NCBI GenBank assembly: GCA_963801185.1
Contig: CAWDDW010000003.1
Span: 124,001-188,000 of the forward strand
Direction of reading: 5' to 3'
Source of the DNA: Palsa-601 sp963801185
Lineage (GTDB): Bacteria; Actinomycetota; Acidimicrobiia; Acidimicrobiales; Bog-793
Length of the DNA stretch: 64,000 nucleotides
The position numbers and the translations under genes are program-made. Each line of letters starts with the position of its first letter. The first letter of the stretch is position 1. Shown here piece by piece: positions 39,624 to 48,940 of the stretch. Under the pieces are notes generated by a model that ran no database searches, was not told the origin of the DNA, and saw nothing but the letters and a program-made list of their open reading frames with translations.

Positions 39624-40395
39624 TCAGCGTGCCGGAGCAACGGCCGCCTGATTCGCGACAGCCTGTGCCTTGGCAGCTACGACTGCTGGATCACCCAAGT
39701 ACCGCGGTTCGCAAGCAAGCTCCAACGACTCGTCGAGGTCGTAGACCCGGGGCACGCCGGTCGGGATGTTGACACCGACGATGGCGTCGTCGGTGACTTT
39801 CTTCGAGGTGCTTGAGCAGCGCTCGCAAGCTGTTGCCGTGGGCGACCACGAGCACAGACTTGCCGTCCAGCAGCTCGGGCGCGATCGCGTCCTCCCAGTA
39901 GGGGAGGAGGCGCTTCACGACGTCCGCCAGGCACTCGGTGGCCGGAAGGACGGAGCGCGGCACGAGACGGTACCGGAGATCGAACGCCGGGTGGCCCGGA
40001 TCGTCGCGTGCGAGCGGCGGTGGCGGGACGTCGTAGCTCCGTCTCCATTGCGCGACCAGCTCAGCGCCGTGACGTTCGGCCGTCTCGGCCTTGTTCAGCC
40101 CCTGGAGAGCGCCGTAGTGACGTTCGTTCAGCCGCCAGTGGCGGCGGACGGGCAGGTACGAGCGATCGAGCACGTCAAGAGCGAGATTCGCGGTACGGAC
40201 CGCCCGGGTGAGCACGGACATGTGGACCGTGTCGAAGTCAAGACCGGAGGCCTCTCGTTCGGCCAGCAAGAGCTCGCCGGCCTGGCGGGCCTCGCTCTCT
40301 CCCACAAGCGAGAGGTCGACGTCGACCCAGCCGGTGAAACGGTTCTCAGCATTCCAGGAGCTCTCGCCGTGGCGGACAAGGACGAGCGTGGGCAC
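39624..40395 (-). CDS. gpmA: 2,3-bisphosphoglycerate-dependent phosphoglycerate mutase (frameshifted)
   Basis: The glycolytic enzyme converts 3-phosphoglycerate to 2-phosphoglycerate through a phospho-His. The catalytic LVRHGESSWNAENRFTGW, the second Arg/Glu site NERHYGALQGLNKAETA and the second His in VVAHGNSLRALLKHL are all present. Near 39797-39810 the frame changes; the second frame then gives VTDDAIVGVNIPTGVPRVYDL, the expected C-terminus, to a stop at 39624. The whole is about 257 residues, normal for the family. A single- or two-base error is likely because the enzyme is central. Start GTG at 40395. It separates amt from glnK. Confidence 0.88.
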
Positions 40396-40582
40396 GCCCG
40401 GAGGCTAGCTCGCGTCCTCTCCGGCTCGGCCCACCAAGTTCCGCGAATCGACCTCAAGGGCGATCCCAAACACGCCGAAGGACGTATATACGGCGGGGTG
40501 AGGACCGGCCGCCCAGGCACCGCTGGCGACGGTGACTGGGCGGCCGACTTAACAAGAGGCCGGGCGGGCCTCGGCGAGGCCG

Positions 40583-42160
40583 CTAGCCAGGCGGCGGCGG
40601 CGGATCCGGCGCCGCCGGTGGTGCCGCTATCGGTGCGGACAACGACCCCTCGCTCAGCCCGGCCATCGCCAACGCTCCACCGGTCCGCAAGGCGAGCCTG
40701 TCCTCGGGGAAGGCCTCCTCGTCGTGGATTGCCAGGTCGCCGATCTCGAGGATCTCGTCGCTGTAGCGCGCGCCTCGGAGAACGAGCCCGATGAGCTTCA
40801 TCAGTATGAATGTCACGAGCGCCGACCAGAAGACGACCCACAGGGCCGCCCGGAACTGTTCCCACAGCTGGTGAGCAGAGCCGGAGTACATGAGACCGCT
40901 CACCGAGAACGGCACGCAGTGGCCGGCGCTTGCGAGGTACGTCGACTGCGAGGTGTTGACGACCTGCCCCGCCGAGTTCAGGTTGCCGCAGCCGTACTCG
41001 ACCATGTTCGGGTCGCCGAAGATGCCGAGGAGCATGCCGCCCATGAAGCCGGCGATGCCGTGCGTGTACACGACCCCGAGCGCATCGTCCACCTTCGAGA
41101 AGGGGCGGACCTTGGACAGGTAGTTCCAGGCAACCCAGACCACAGCGGTGGCGATCAGCCCGACGTAGATGGCGCCGCGGCCGTTGACCCAGCCGGCGCA
41201 GGGCGTGATCCCGACCAGACCGCAGATCATGCCGTTCACCCCGCCGAGGAAGGTGGGCTTCTTCGACTTGGAGAACAGGCCGTCCATCGCCATCCACGCC
41301 AGCACGCCTGTCCCTGTAGCGAGGTTGGTGTTGATCACGGCGGCTGCCATGCTTGCCCCGGCGTAGTACGGGTCACCGCCGTTGAAGCCGTTCCAGCCGA
41401 GCCACAGGATGCCGGCGCCGACTGCCGCCATGACCAGGTTGTTGGGTAAGGCATGCTGTCGATCCCTCAAGAGCCGAGGTCCGAGGACCCAGGCGGCCAC
41501 GAAGCCCGAGACGCCGGCCGACATGTGGATCACGTAGCCGCCGGAGAAGTCGAGGGCCCCCTCTTGGGCCAAGTAGCCGCCGCCCCACAACATGAAGGCG
41601 TCCACGCCATAGACGAAGGTCGACCACAGCGGTACCAAGATGCACCACGCACTGAACTTGATGCGGCCCAGCACGCTCCCCATGAACAGCAGGGGGGTGA
41701 TGGCCGCGAAGACGAACTGGAAGTAAGCGAGAGACGCCGTTGGGAAGTGGAACGGGATTGCAGTGTTGGCCGCCGACACTGCCTTGCCCTCTTCGCCGAC
41801 GCTGTTGGTGATGCCACCTGGTTTGCCTACGAAATTCTCGAAGAAGTGCTTCACCCACCCGACGCCGGAGAGCTGGGTTTGTACCCCATCCCTCACACCG
41901 CCTCCGATCGAGGTGGCACCGAAGCCCATCTTGTAGGACCACAGCACCCAGGCGATGAGGACCAGCGAGAACCCGGCGAACATCATGGCCAGCACGTTCA
42001 CCGCCCACTTCTTCGGGACTATCGACGCGTAGAGAACCGCCAGGGCAGGGAGGCTCATCAGGCCGACCAACGTGGCAGCGGTTATCTGCCACGTGTTGTC
42101 AGCCGGATTCAGCCAGCTGGGATAGGGAACTGAAACTGCGGCGCCTAACAAGTGCACCAC
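40583..42160 (-). CDS. amt: Ammonium transporter
   Basis: A 525-residue Amt/MEP/Rh channel with eleven hydrophobic segments. Visible signatures are DAFMLWGGGYLAQEGALDFSGGYVIHMSAGV with the first pore His, the FNGG loop, and VDDALGVVYTHGIAGFMGG with the second pore His. The N-terminus is somewhat longer than in E. coli, and the C-terminus ends in a Pro-rich tail after the usual GLVLRGARYSDE region that responds to PII. It takes up ammonium across the cell membrane and is probably blocked by the P-II protein encoded at 38917. GTG 42160 follows GAGAGGAG. A possible nitrogen-regulator box lies upstream at 42301. Confidence 0.92.
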   Translation of the reverse strand: MVHLLGAAVSVPYPSWLNPADNTWQITAATLVGLMSLPALAVLYASIVPKKWAVNVLAMMFAGFSLVLIAWVLWSYKMGFGATSIGGGVRDGVQTQLSGVGWVKHFFENFVGKPGGITNSVGEEGKAVSAANTAIPFHFPTASLAYFQFVFAAITPLLFMGSVLGRIKFSAWCILVPLWSTFVYGVDAFMLWGGGYLAQEGALDFSGGYVIHMSAGVSGFVAAWVLGPRLLRDRQHALPNNLVMAAVGAGILWLGWNGFNGGDPYYAGASMAAAVINTNLATGTGVLAWMAMDGLFSKSKKPTFLGGVNGMICGLVGITPCAGWVNGRGAIYVGLIATAVVWVAWNYLSKVRPFSKVDDALGVVYTHGIAGFMGGMLLGIFGDPNMVEYGCGNLNSAGQVVNTSQSTYLASAGHCVPFSVSGLMYSGSAHQLWEQFRAALWVVFWSALVTFILMKLIGLVLRGARYSDEILEIGDLAIHDEEAFPEDRLALRTGGALAMAGLSEGSLSAPIAAPPAAPDPPPPPG

Positions 42161-42300
42161 TCGAGTACTCCTCTCGTACTGTCAATGGGTCAGGCGCCCG
42201 GCGCCATGGACAGGGCGTTACCGACCACCGAGTGCGCCAAGGCCACGGCAGGCGGTTCGCCTCTGCCGCCCCAAGAATGCAAGCCAGGAGTTTCCGCACA

Positions 42301-42316
42301 GTCACGCGAGTGTTAC
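42301..42316. promoter_or_regulatory. Possible GlnR-type box upstream of amt
   Basis: On the minus strand GTAAC and GTGAC lie six bases apart, 141 bases before the amt start. GlnR sites in other actinobacteria use GTNAC-N6-GAAAC pairs, so this is only a partial fit. The gene context (ammonium transport) is the main support. Confidence 0.3.
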
Positions 42317-42551
42317 CAGTGCGTGAACTGGAATAGGGACAGACTTGGCCCTGGTCAACGGGGTGGAACTGCCCGAGCCAAGTCCTCGGGACGCCATCGC
42401 GGCGTCCCTCGACCACCAACCGCGCCGGTACGATCTCCCGATCACCGGCGGACCCAGCCGGCCCCGAGCGGAGACGAACCTGACCCATGGACTGGCCGAT
42501 GACCACTCCCGAGGAGACGGCTCCGACCGGGCCGGCTCCTGGGACACTGCG

Positions 42552-43100
42552 GTGACGACGACGGAGACCGATACCGCGGGCGAGCCCGTCACGACGCTCC
42601 GTGGGGCCGGAGTGGCCGTGGACGGCCGCCGGATCGGACGTGTCGTCGTCGCTCTTTGTCTCGTAGCTCTCGCAGTCCTCGTCACGCTTCTCTACGTGGC
42701 GGGAGCCCAGAAGAACTCTCAGATCACTCGCCTGCGCCAGCAAGGCGTCGCGGTCACGGTCACAGTGACCCGGTGCCTCGGCCTGATGGGGGGCAGCGGC
42801 AGCAATCTGGCCGGTTACTCCTGCAGGGGCACGTTCACGGTCGACGGCCGCCGCTACAACGAGGTGATACCGGGCAACACGTTCCACGCCCCAGGAGCGA
42901 CGCTCCAGGCAGTCACGGTCCCGGGAGACCCGGCGCTCCTCTCCACGCCCGGGACCCTCGAGAACGAGCGCGCCTCGTGGAGGGTGTTCATCCTTCCGAC
43001 GTCCCTGCTGGTCATCCTGGTGATCCTCGCCGGAGCCCTCGTGCTAAGGAGGACGACCGGCGGCGACTACCGCCTGCGCGACGCCGCGGGCGGCGTGTAG
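42552..43100 (+). CDS. Hypothetical membrane protein with DUF3592-like layout
   Basis: From a GTG at 42552 the product has about 182 residues: a membrane helix (VVVALCLVALAVLVTLLYVAG), an exposed domain of about 100 residues with two Cys (TRCLGLMGG and GYSCRGTF, perhaps a disulfide), then a second helix (FILPTSLLVILVILAGALVL). This helix-domain-helix order is like DUF3592 proteins, but I cannot confirm the family. The frame is open further upstream to 42345 without homology. The stop overlaps the end of the convergent gene by 34 bases. It is divergent from amt. Confidence 0.55.
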   Translation: MTTTETDTAGEPVTTLRGAGVAVDGRRIGRVVVALCLVALAVLVTLLYVAGAQKNSQITRLRQQGVAVTVTVTRCLGLMGGSGSNLAGYSCRGTFTVDGRRYNEVIPGNTFHAPGATLQAVTVPGDPALLSTPGTLENERASWRVFILPTSLLVILVILAGALVLRRTTGGDYRLRDAAGGV

Positions 43101-43687
43101 CGCCTGTTCGGTTGGGCACGTGAGCCCCGCGTCGCGCCTCCACCGGGGCCAGCTTCGATGTCACCGTTGGCCTCGCGGAGGTCCCTCTGCAGCCTGTAGG
43201 CCCGCACGAGCAGCCACGCACCGGCCAGGATGAACGGGACCCCGAAACCCCAGTAGTGGAGGTTGAACACGGCGAGCCCGTAAAGGGCCATCGCGATGCC
43301 GAGGAAGAGGCGCTTGCGGAGCATCGCCATCACGAGGATCAGGATCGACAGGCCGAGGAGCACGAAGAACAGCTCGTGGTAGACCGACAGGCTTACGTGG
43401 AGCCTGTTCAGCTGGCCGTTCTTCAGGTGGGCCGGCGGGTCGTTGTCGATCAGGGCCGTGATGACAAGGATCCCGATGGCGGCGCCGAGCGGCGCCGCAA
43501 GAAGTCCGATGAGCCGTTCCTTGTCGGTGGCAGACCTGACCGCGACCGCAAGCTCCTCGGCTGACAGCGGCTCGCCCGAGTCCACCGCGTCGTGCTCGAC
43601 CGGCTTCACGATGGCAGTGCGCAAGCGCTCCCCAAGGCTCGGCTGGGACGGGACGCCGTCCTCTGAGTCGTCCTGACCGACTGGCAT
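43067..43687 (-). CDS. Hypothetical integral membrane protein
   Basis: The 206-residue protein has a polar, acidic N-terminus, then four hydrophobic segments (GLLAAPLGAAIGILVITALI, LFFVLLGLSILILVMAM, LFLGIAMALYGLAVF and GVPFILAGAWLLVRAY) and a basic, Gly-rich C-terminal tail. An acidic DSGEPLSAEELAVAVR precedes the first helix. I do not recognise a family; similar small membrane proteins of unknown role are common in actinobacteria. The ATG at 43687 is the natural start. It converges with the previous gene and their ends overlap by 34 bases. Confidence 0.65.
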   Translation of the reverse strand: MPVGQDDSEDGVPSQPSLGERLRTAIVKPVEHDAVDSGEPLSAEELAVAVRSATDKERLIGLLAAPLGAAIGILVITALIDNDPPAHLKNGQLNRLHVSLSVYHELFFVLLGLSILILVMAMLRKRLFLGIAMALYGLAVFNLHYWGFGVPFILAGAWLLVRAYRLQRDLREANGDIEAGPGGGATRGSRAQPNRRYTPPAASRRR

Positions 43688-43806
43688 CGAGGGAGGTTAC
43701 CCCGCCCCATGCCCACGACACCAAGGCCGTGGTCGGGCCGTAATCGCAACACTCCGTTCAAGTTCCCGGCGCACAGCTGTCACATTGCGGATCTAGGTTG
43801 CGGGCC

Positions 43807-44429
43807 GTGCCTCGCTTCGCGATCGAGCTCTCACTCAAGGACCAGCCCGGCGCCCTCGGGGCGGTCGCCAGCCTGATCGGCAAGCTCGGAGGTGACGTGG
43901 TCGACGTCGACGTGCTCGAGCACGGCCGGGGGCGTGCACGTGACGAGATCACGGTGGAGCTGCCCGGACCCGAGATCGCCGACCAACTCGGCACCGAGCT
44001 TCTCGACTCTGCCCGGCGTCGAGGTGGAGCACCTCGCCCCTCTCGGTGAGTATGGCCACCACATGCTCGTGGACGCCCTCGAGGTTGCCGCCGCGATGAT
44101 CGCCGAGAAGCTCTGCGCCAGGCCTCCTGGACGCGCTCGCGAGCGGCGTGGTCGCCGCCTTCAGCGCGTCGTGGGCGGTCGTGGTCTCCGAGGGCCGTGA
44201 CCGGCCTGTCGCCGCGGCCGGAGGGGTTCCGCCAGCCTCGGTGACCCGAGCGGGCGGCGGGCCCCTCAGATTCGCCGGCAGCGACGACTGCTTGGCTCTC
44301 CCTGTCGGCGACCGTGGGTTGGTGTTGGTGGTTGGGCGCGAGGGGTGGGCGTTTCGCAACAGGGAGCGCCGGGAGCTGACGACACTCGGCCACATTGCAG
44401 CCACGAGGTACGAGCAGCTCGCCGGCTGA
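43807..44429 (+). CDS. ACT-domain protein with GAF-like C-terminus (frameshifted)
   Basis: Three frames in sequence give one plausible protein of about 205 residues. It begins (GTG 43807) with an ACT ligand-binding domain, RFAIELSLKDQPGALGAVASLIGKLGGDVVDVDV; after a shift near 44007-44012 it continues with VEVEHLAPLGEYGHHMLVDALEVAAAM, and after another near 44111-44126 with ALASGVVAAFSASWAVVVS and a later domain ending in HIAATRYEQL that looks GAF-like. ACT domains bind amino acids or related small ligands. Two shifts in one short gene could mean decay, but the density of such shifts elsewhere points to error. The Nudix gene follows after 18 bases. Confidence 0.6.
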
Positions 44430-44447
44430 TCGGGTAAGGCTTGGGCC

Positions 44448-44985
44448 ATGACGGACGGAGCGCCTCCGGCCTGGGAGCCGATCGCGGAGCGCCCAGGACC
44501 CTCCGGCTACGTCCAAGTCACGACGGTGACATACCGCTTCCCCGACGGCCGGAGCGCCGATTGGGACCTCGTCACCGGACCAGACGCCGTAGCCGTCCTC
44601 GCCCTCACGCCGGGCGACGAGGTCATCCTCGCCCGCCAGTACCGCCCTGGTCCCGGGAAGGTTCTCGACGAGCTTCCCGGGTGGGTTGGTCGACCCCGGC
44701 GAGACCCCGGCCGAGGCTGCCGCCAGAGAGCTGCTCGAGGAGACGGGTTACGAGGGAGCAGTGGAGATCGTCGGCTGGCTCCCGCCGGCGGCGAACATGA
44801 CGCGGCGCAACTGGGTCGCCGTCGCTCTTGACTGCGAGCGGTTGGCCCAGCAGGCCCTCGGGCCGTACGAGTACATCGAGGTGGTCACGCGCCCGCTCGG
44901 CGAGTTCCGGAACGCGCTCGGATCCCTTCCCCTGACCGACCTCGGCGCCGCATACCTCGCGCTCGACCGCCTCGGACGCCTCTGA
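44448..44985 (+). CDS. Nudix hydrolase (ADP-ribose pyrophosphatase-like, frameshifted)
   Basis: The full Nudix box is present across the frame change: G-x5-E-x7-REUXEEXGU is met by LVDPGETPAEAAARELLEETGY. It lies after VILARQYRPG and VLDELPGG, the order found in ADP-ribose pyrophosphatases. The run GGGTGGG near 44678-44684 holds one G too many, and its removal joins the two halves into about 178 residues. It would hydrolyse a nucleoside diphosphate linked to another group, using Mg. The ATG at 44448 lacks a strong ribosome binding site. The heat-shock operon begins downstream on the same strand with its own promoter. Confidence 0.8.
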
Positions 44986-45034
44986 CGACGCCGTTCATCC
45001 CTCCGATCGTGGAATACGCCCTGGCACAGACAGG

Positions 45035-45065
45035 TTGATAGCGATACGCTCAACTTGGTTATAAT
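45035..45065 (+). promoter_or_regulatory. dnaK promoter with HAIR-like HspR operator
   Basis: TATAAT at 45060-45065 is a perfect -10, and TTGATA at 45035-45040 could be a -35 with a long 19-base gap. TTGA (45035-45038) and TCAA (45050-45053) are separated by exactly 11 bases, the spacing of the HAIR consensus CTTGAGT-N7-ACTCAAG bound by HspR, although the inner and outer bases differ. HspR is encoded in the same operon, so feedback repression is likely. Confidence 0.6.
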
Positions 45066-45173
45066 GACCATACGTAAAGCAAGATGAGACGAGCCCGAGA
45101 TCCGGGTTCGGGCGGTAGGCCACCAGCTTGACCAGGTGTTCCATACCGCAGAGAGAATCAAGGAGCAGAACAC

Positions 45174-47045
45174 ATGCCGAAGGCCGTTGGGATCGACCTC
45201 GGAACGACGAACTCGGTGGTCGCCTTCCTCGAGGCTGGCGAGCCCACCGTCATCCCGAACGCGGAAGGCGGGAGGACGACCCCGTCGGTGGTCGGTTTTG
45301 CCAAGTCCGGCGAGGTTCTCGTCGGCGAGGTCGCGAAACGACAAGCGATCACGAACCCAGACCGGACGATCCGGTCCGTCAAGCGCCAGATGGGCACGAG
45401 CTGGTCGGTCGACGTGGACGGGAAGGCATACACAGCACAGGAGATCTCCGCTCGCATCCTCCAGAAGCTGAAGCGCGACGCCGAGTCCTACCTCGGTGAC
45501 ACGGTCGCACAAGCCGTGATCACGGTGCCGGCCTACTTCGACGACGCCCAGCGCACCGCCACCCAAGAGGCCGGCAAGATCGCCGGGCTCGAGGTCCTCC
45601 GCATCATCAACGAGCCGACGGCCGCGGCGCTCGCATACGGGCTCGACAAGGAAGGCGCCGACCAGACGGTCCTCGTCTTCGACCTCGGCGGCGGGACTTT
45701 CGACGTCTCGATCCTCAAGATCGGCGAAGGCGTCTTCGAAGTGAAGTCGACCTCCGGCAACACCCATCTCGGAGGGGACGACTGGGACGACCGGGTCATG
45801 GACTGGCTCGTCAAGACCTTCAAGGACACCGAAGGGGTCGACCTGTCGAACGACAAGATGGCCATGCAGCGGCTGAAGGAGGCGGCCGAGAAGGCGAAGA
45901 TCGAGCTGTCCGCCGTCCAGGAGACGACGGTCAACCTGCCCTTCATCACGGCCACGAGCGAAGGCCCGAAGCACCTCGACCTGAAGCTCACGCGGGCCAA
46001 GCTCCAGGAGCTGACCGAGGATCTCGTCGACTCCTGCAAGGGGCCGTTCGAGGCAGCGATCTCCGACGCCGGCATCCCGAAGTCCGACATCGACCACGTC
46101 GTGCTGGTCGGCGGATCGACCCGCATGCCGGCGATCCAAGAACTCGTGCACCAACTGACCGGCAAGGAGCCCCACAAGGGCGTGAACCCGGACGAGGTCG
46201 TCGCCGTGGGTGCCGCCATCCAGGCCGGCGTCCTGAAGGGCGAGGTGAAAGACGTCCTCCTGCTCGACGTGACTCCGCTCAGCCTTGGCATCGAGACAAA
46301 AGGTGGCATCACCCACAAGCTGATCGAGCGCAACACGACGATTCCGACGCGCCGCTCGGAGATCTTCACGACTGCGGAGGACCACCAGCCTTCGGTCGAG
46401 ATCCACGTCCTCCAGGGCGAGCGCGACATGGCGATGTACAACAAGACTCTCGGCAAGTTCCAGCTCGTCGACCTGCCGCCCGCTCCCCGCGGGATCCCGC
46501 AGATCGAGGTCGCCTTCGACATCGACGCGAACGGCATCGTCCACGTCTCCGCGAAGGACCTCGCGACCGGCAAGGAACAGTCGATGACCATCACCGGCCA
46601 GTCGTCGCTCCCGAAGGACGACATCGCGCGGATGGTCCGCGACGCCGAGGCTCACGCCGAGGACGACCGCAAGCGCCGCGAGGAAGCCGAAGCCCGCAAT
46701 CAGGCTGACACCCTCGTCTACCAGACCGAGAAACTTCTGCGTGACCAGGGCGACAAAGTGCCCGCGGACGAGCGCCAGCACGTCGAGTCTGCTCTCGCCG
46801 ATGTGAAGGCGAAGATGGCGGGCTCCGACACCGAGGCGCTCAACCGCAGCCTCGACGCGCTGAGAACGACCTCCCAAGCCCTCGGCCAGAAGATGTACGA
46901 GCAGGCCGCTGCTCAGCAGCAGGCGTCGAGTGGCGGTACGTCGAGCGGCGGTGGCAGCGAGTCCAGCGAGGCCTCCGAAGACGAGGTCGTCGACGCCGAG
47001 ATCGTCGACGAGCCCCCCAGTGATGCGGACGCGGCAGGCGCATGA
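45174..47045 (+). CDS. dnaK: Chaperone DnaK (Hsp70)
   Basis: A complete Hsp70 of 623 residues. The actin-like ATPase carries GIDLGTTNSVVAFLEAGEP, VFDLGGGTFDVSILKIGEG and VLVGGSTRMPAIQELV. The substrate-binding domain contains DVTPLSLGIETKGG, and the helical lid and Gly-rich tail lead to the acidic end EDEVVDAEIVDE typical of actinobacteria. It binds unfolded chains with help from DnaJ and GrpE. It is the first gene of the heat-shock operon, with a promoter and a HAIR-like operator 109-139 bases upstream. Its stop overlaps grpE by four bases (ATGA). Confidence 0.97.
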   Translation: MPKAVGIDLGTTNSVVAFLEAGEPTVIPNAEGGRTTPSVVGFAKSGEVLVGEVAKRQAITNPDRTIRSVKRQMGTSWSVDVDGKAYTAQEISARILQKLKRDAESYLGDTVAQAVITVPAYFDDAQRTATQEAGKIAGLEVLRIINEPTAAALAYGLDKEGADQTVLVFDLGGGTFDVSILKIGEGVFEVKSTSGNTHLGGDDWDDRVMDWLVKTFKDTEGVDLSNDKMAMQRLKEAAEKAKIELSAVQETTVNLPFITATSEGPKHLDLKLTRAKLQELTEDLVDSCKGPFEAAISDAGIPKSDIDHVVLVGGSTRMPAIQELVHQLTGKEPHKGVNPDEVVAVGAAIQAGVLKGEVKDVLLLDVTPLSLGIETKGGITHKLIERNTTIPTRRSEIFTTAEDHQPSVEIHVLQGERDMAMYNKTLGKFQLVDLPPAPRGIPQIEVAFDIDANGIVHVSAKDLATGKEQSMTITGQSSLPKDDIARMVRDAEAHAEDDRKRREEAEARNQADTLVYQTEKLLRDQGDKVPADERQHVESALADVKAKMAGSDTEALNRSLDALRTTSQALGQKMYEQAAAQQQASSGGTSSGGGSESSEASEDEVVDAEIVDEPPSDADAAGA

Positions 47046-47791
47046 CGAACGCCGACTCTGAGCCGCGCGAGAGCTCGGTCTCAGATGGGCGCGACGCATC
47101 CGTAGAGGAGACAGCCGAGGAGGACTCGGCCGAGGAGGAGGCGACCGTGTCCGCGGTTGCACATGACGGAGCCGCGACGGAATCTGCCGACGGAGCCGAG
47201 ACGGAGCCTGCCGGCGGGGCCGAGACGGAGTCTGCCGGCGGGGCCGAGACGGACTCGACCGAGGAGGAGGCGATCGTGTTCCAGGTCGACGATGACTCGA
47301 CCGAGTCCGACAGCTACACGCTGACCCTCGAAGACCTGATCGGCGCGGATCTGACGAGACTCGTCGCCGAGCGCGACGAGTACCTCGACTCGCTCCGCCG
47401 GTTGCAAGCCGACTTCGACAATTACCGGAAGCGGGCGATGCGCCAGCAGACCGAGTTGCTCGAACGCGCATCCGAGAACGTGCTCGTCCAGCTGTTGCCC
47501 GTGCTCGACGTGATCGACCTGGCCGAGGCCCACTCGAATTCTGAGGGCGACGCCAACCTAGAGGCGCTCTCCCAGATCGGGGCCCTGCTTCGCGACACGC
47601 TGAAACGAGAAGGCCTCGAGCGCATCGACGACGTCGGAGTCGCGTTCGACCCGACGGTTCACGACGCCGTCGCGCACGAAGAAGCAGACGACGAGACGGC
47701 CCGCGGCCCACAGATCGCCGAGGTGATGCGCGCCGGCTACCTCTTCAAGGGACGCGTCGTCCGTCCTGCGATGGTCAAGGTCAAGGGTTGA
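47042..47791 (+). CDS. grpE: Nucleotide exchange factor GrpE
   Basis: The 249-residue protein has a long acidic N-terminal extension with repeated GAETE(S/P)AGG units (about residues 45-80), followed by the GrpE dimer helix (LVAERDEYLDSLRRLQADFDNYRKR), the four-helix part and the C-terminal beta-wing ending VVRPAMVKVKG. It releases ADP from DnaK. The start overlaps dnaK by four bases, so translation is coupled. The extension is longer than usual and of low complexity; its bases also form short direct repeats (GGAGCCGAGACGG-like). Confidence 0.93.
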   Translation: MTNADSEPRESSVSDGRDASVEETAEEDSAEEEATVSAVAHDGAATESADGAETEPAGGAETESAGGAETDSTEEEAIVFQVDDDSTESDSYTLTLEDLIGADLTRLVAERDEYLDSLRRLQADFDNYRKRAMRQQTELLERASENVLVQLLPVLDVIDLAEAHSNSEGDANLEALSQIGALLRDTLKREGLERIDDVGVAFDPTVHDAVAHEEADDETARGPQIAEVMRAGYLFKGRVVRPAMVKVKG

Positions 47792-47812
47792 GCTAGGTAC
47801 CGAAAGGCAGAC

Positions 47813-48940
47813 GTGCCGCCTCAGCGACAGTGGTTCCAGACTGACTTCTACAAAGTGCTCGGCGTCTCCCCAGAGGCGACCGAGAAGGAGATCACACGGT
47901 CGTACCGCAAGCTTGCGAAGCAGTACCACCCCGACGCAAACCCGGGATCGGAGGACCGCTTCAAGGAGATCTCGGCCGCCTACGACGTCCTCGGTGATGC
48001 CGAGCGTCGCAAGGAGTACGACGAGGTCCGCAGGCTCGGGCCGCTCGCCGGAGGTTTCGGGACAGGTGGCGCGGCCGGGAACAACGGTACGTTCTCGTTC
48101 CGCGTCGACGACCTCGGCGACCTGTTCGGCGGGATCTTCAATCGCGGCAGGGCACGGGGAACAGGCACGCCCGGCGGCGGCGGCTTCGGTGGGCCGCGGA
48201 GAGGCCAGGACGTCGAAGCCGAGCTCCACCTCTCGTTCGAGGACGCGGTCGAGGGCATCGTCACCTCGGTGAACGTCATCTCCGGCGCCGTGTGCCAGAC
48301 CTGTGCCGGCTCGGGATCAAAGCCGGGCTCCATACCGATCCCCTGCCCGCGCTGTGGCGGGACCGGGACCCTCAACGACAACCAGGGCCTGTTCTCGCTC
48401 GCGCAGCCGTGCCCCGAGTGCCGCGGCCGCGGGATGAAGGTGACGGACCCCTGCCCGGCGTGCGGTGGAAGCGGCACCGAGCACCGGCAGCGGCAGGTGA
48501 AGGTCCGCATCCCGGCCGGCGTGGAAGGCGGCCAGCGCATCCGGGTGAAAGGTCGCGGTGAGCCTGGCGCCAACGGTGGGCCGAGCGGCGACCTCTACGT
48601 GGTGGTTCACGTCGGGAGGCATCGCTTGTTCGGGCGTTCGGGCCGCAACCTGACGTTGAAGGTGCCTGTCACGTTCGCCGAGGCCTCCCTTGGGGCCGAC
48701 ATCACGGTCCCGTCGCTCGGCGAGTCGGTCACCTTGCGCATCCCGCCGGGCACGCCGTCGGGCAAGACGTTCCGCGCCCGCGGCCGAGGTGTGAAGGCTG
48801 GCAACCAACGCGGCGACCTGCTCGTGACGGTCGACGTGGACGTGCCCGGAGAGCTGAACGACGCCCAGCGAGCGGCCATCGAGGCATACGCGCAGGCGAC
48901 GGAGTTGTCGCCTCGTGAACATCTCGGAGTGTCGAAGTGA
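47813..48940 (+). CDS. dnaJ: Chaperone DnaJ (Hsp40)
   Basis: The 375-residue protein is a type I DnaJ. The J domain with the HPD motif in QYHPDANPG lies at about residues 10-75, followed by a Gly/Phe-rich region, four zinc-finger repeats (CQTCAGSG, CPRCGGTG, CPECRGRG, CPACGGSG) and the two beta-barrel substrate domains. It brings substrate to DnaK and triggers ATP hydrolysis. The GTG at 47813 follows AAAGG. The QRQWFQTDFYKVLGV start, rather than a bare DYYE, is typical of the DnaJ1 of actinobacterial dnaK operons. The stop overlaps the GTG of hspR. Confidence 0.95.
   Translation: MPPQRQWFQTDFYKVLGVSPEATEKEITRSYRKLAKQYHPDANPGSEDRFKEISAAYDVLGDAERRKEYDEVRRLGPLAGGFGTGGAAGNNGTFSFRVDDLGDLFGGIFNRGRARGTGTPGGGGFGGPRRGQDVEAELHLSFEDAVEGIVTSVNVISGAVCQTCAGSGSKPGSIPIPCPRCGGTGTLNDNQGLFSLAQPCPECRGRGMKVTDPCPACGGSGTEHRQRQVKVRIPAGVEGGQRIRVKGRGEPGANGGPSGDLYVVVHVGRHRLFGRSGRNLTLKVPVTFAEASLGADITVPSLGESVTLRIPPGTPSGKTFRARGRGVKAGNQRGDLLVTVDVDVPGELNDAQRAAIEAYAQATELSPREHLGVSK

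Noticed and set aside
45001..45173. CIRCE element before dnaK
   Set aside because: No TTAGCACTC-N9-GAGTGCTAA pattern is present; HspR is in the operon instead.
44748..47711. A 987-residue reverse-strand gene across dnaK and grpE
   Set aside because: It is a mirror reading of the highly biased codon use of the heat-shock genes and has no family resemblance. The same holds for 49799-51679 opposite clpB and 51711-53333 opposite zwf.
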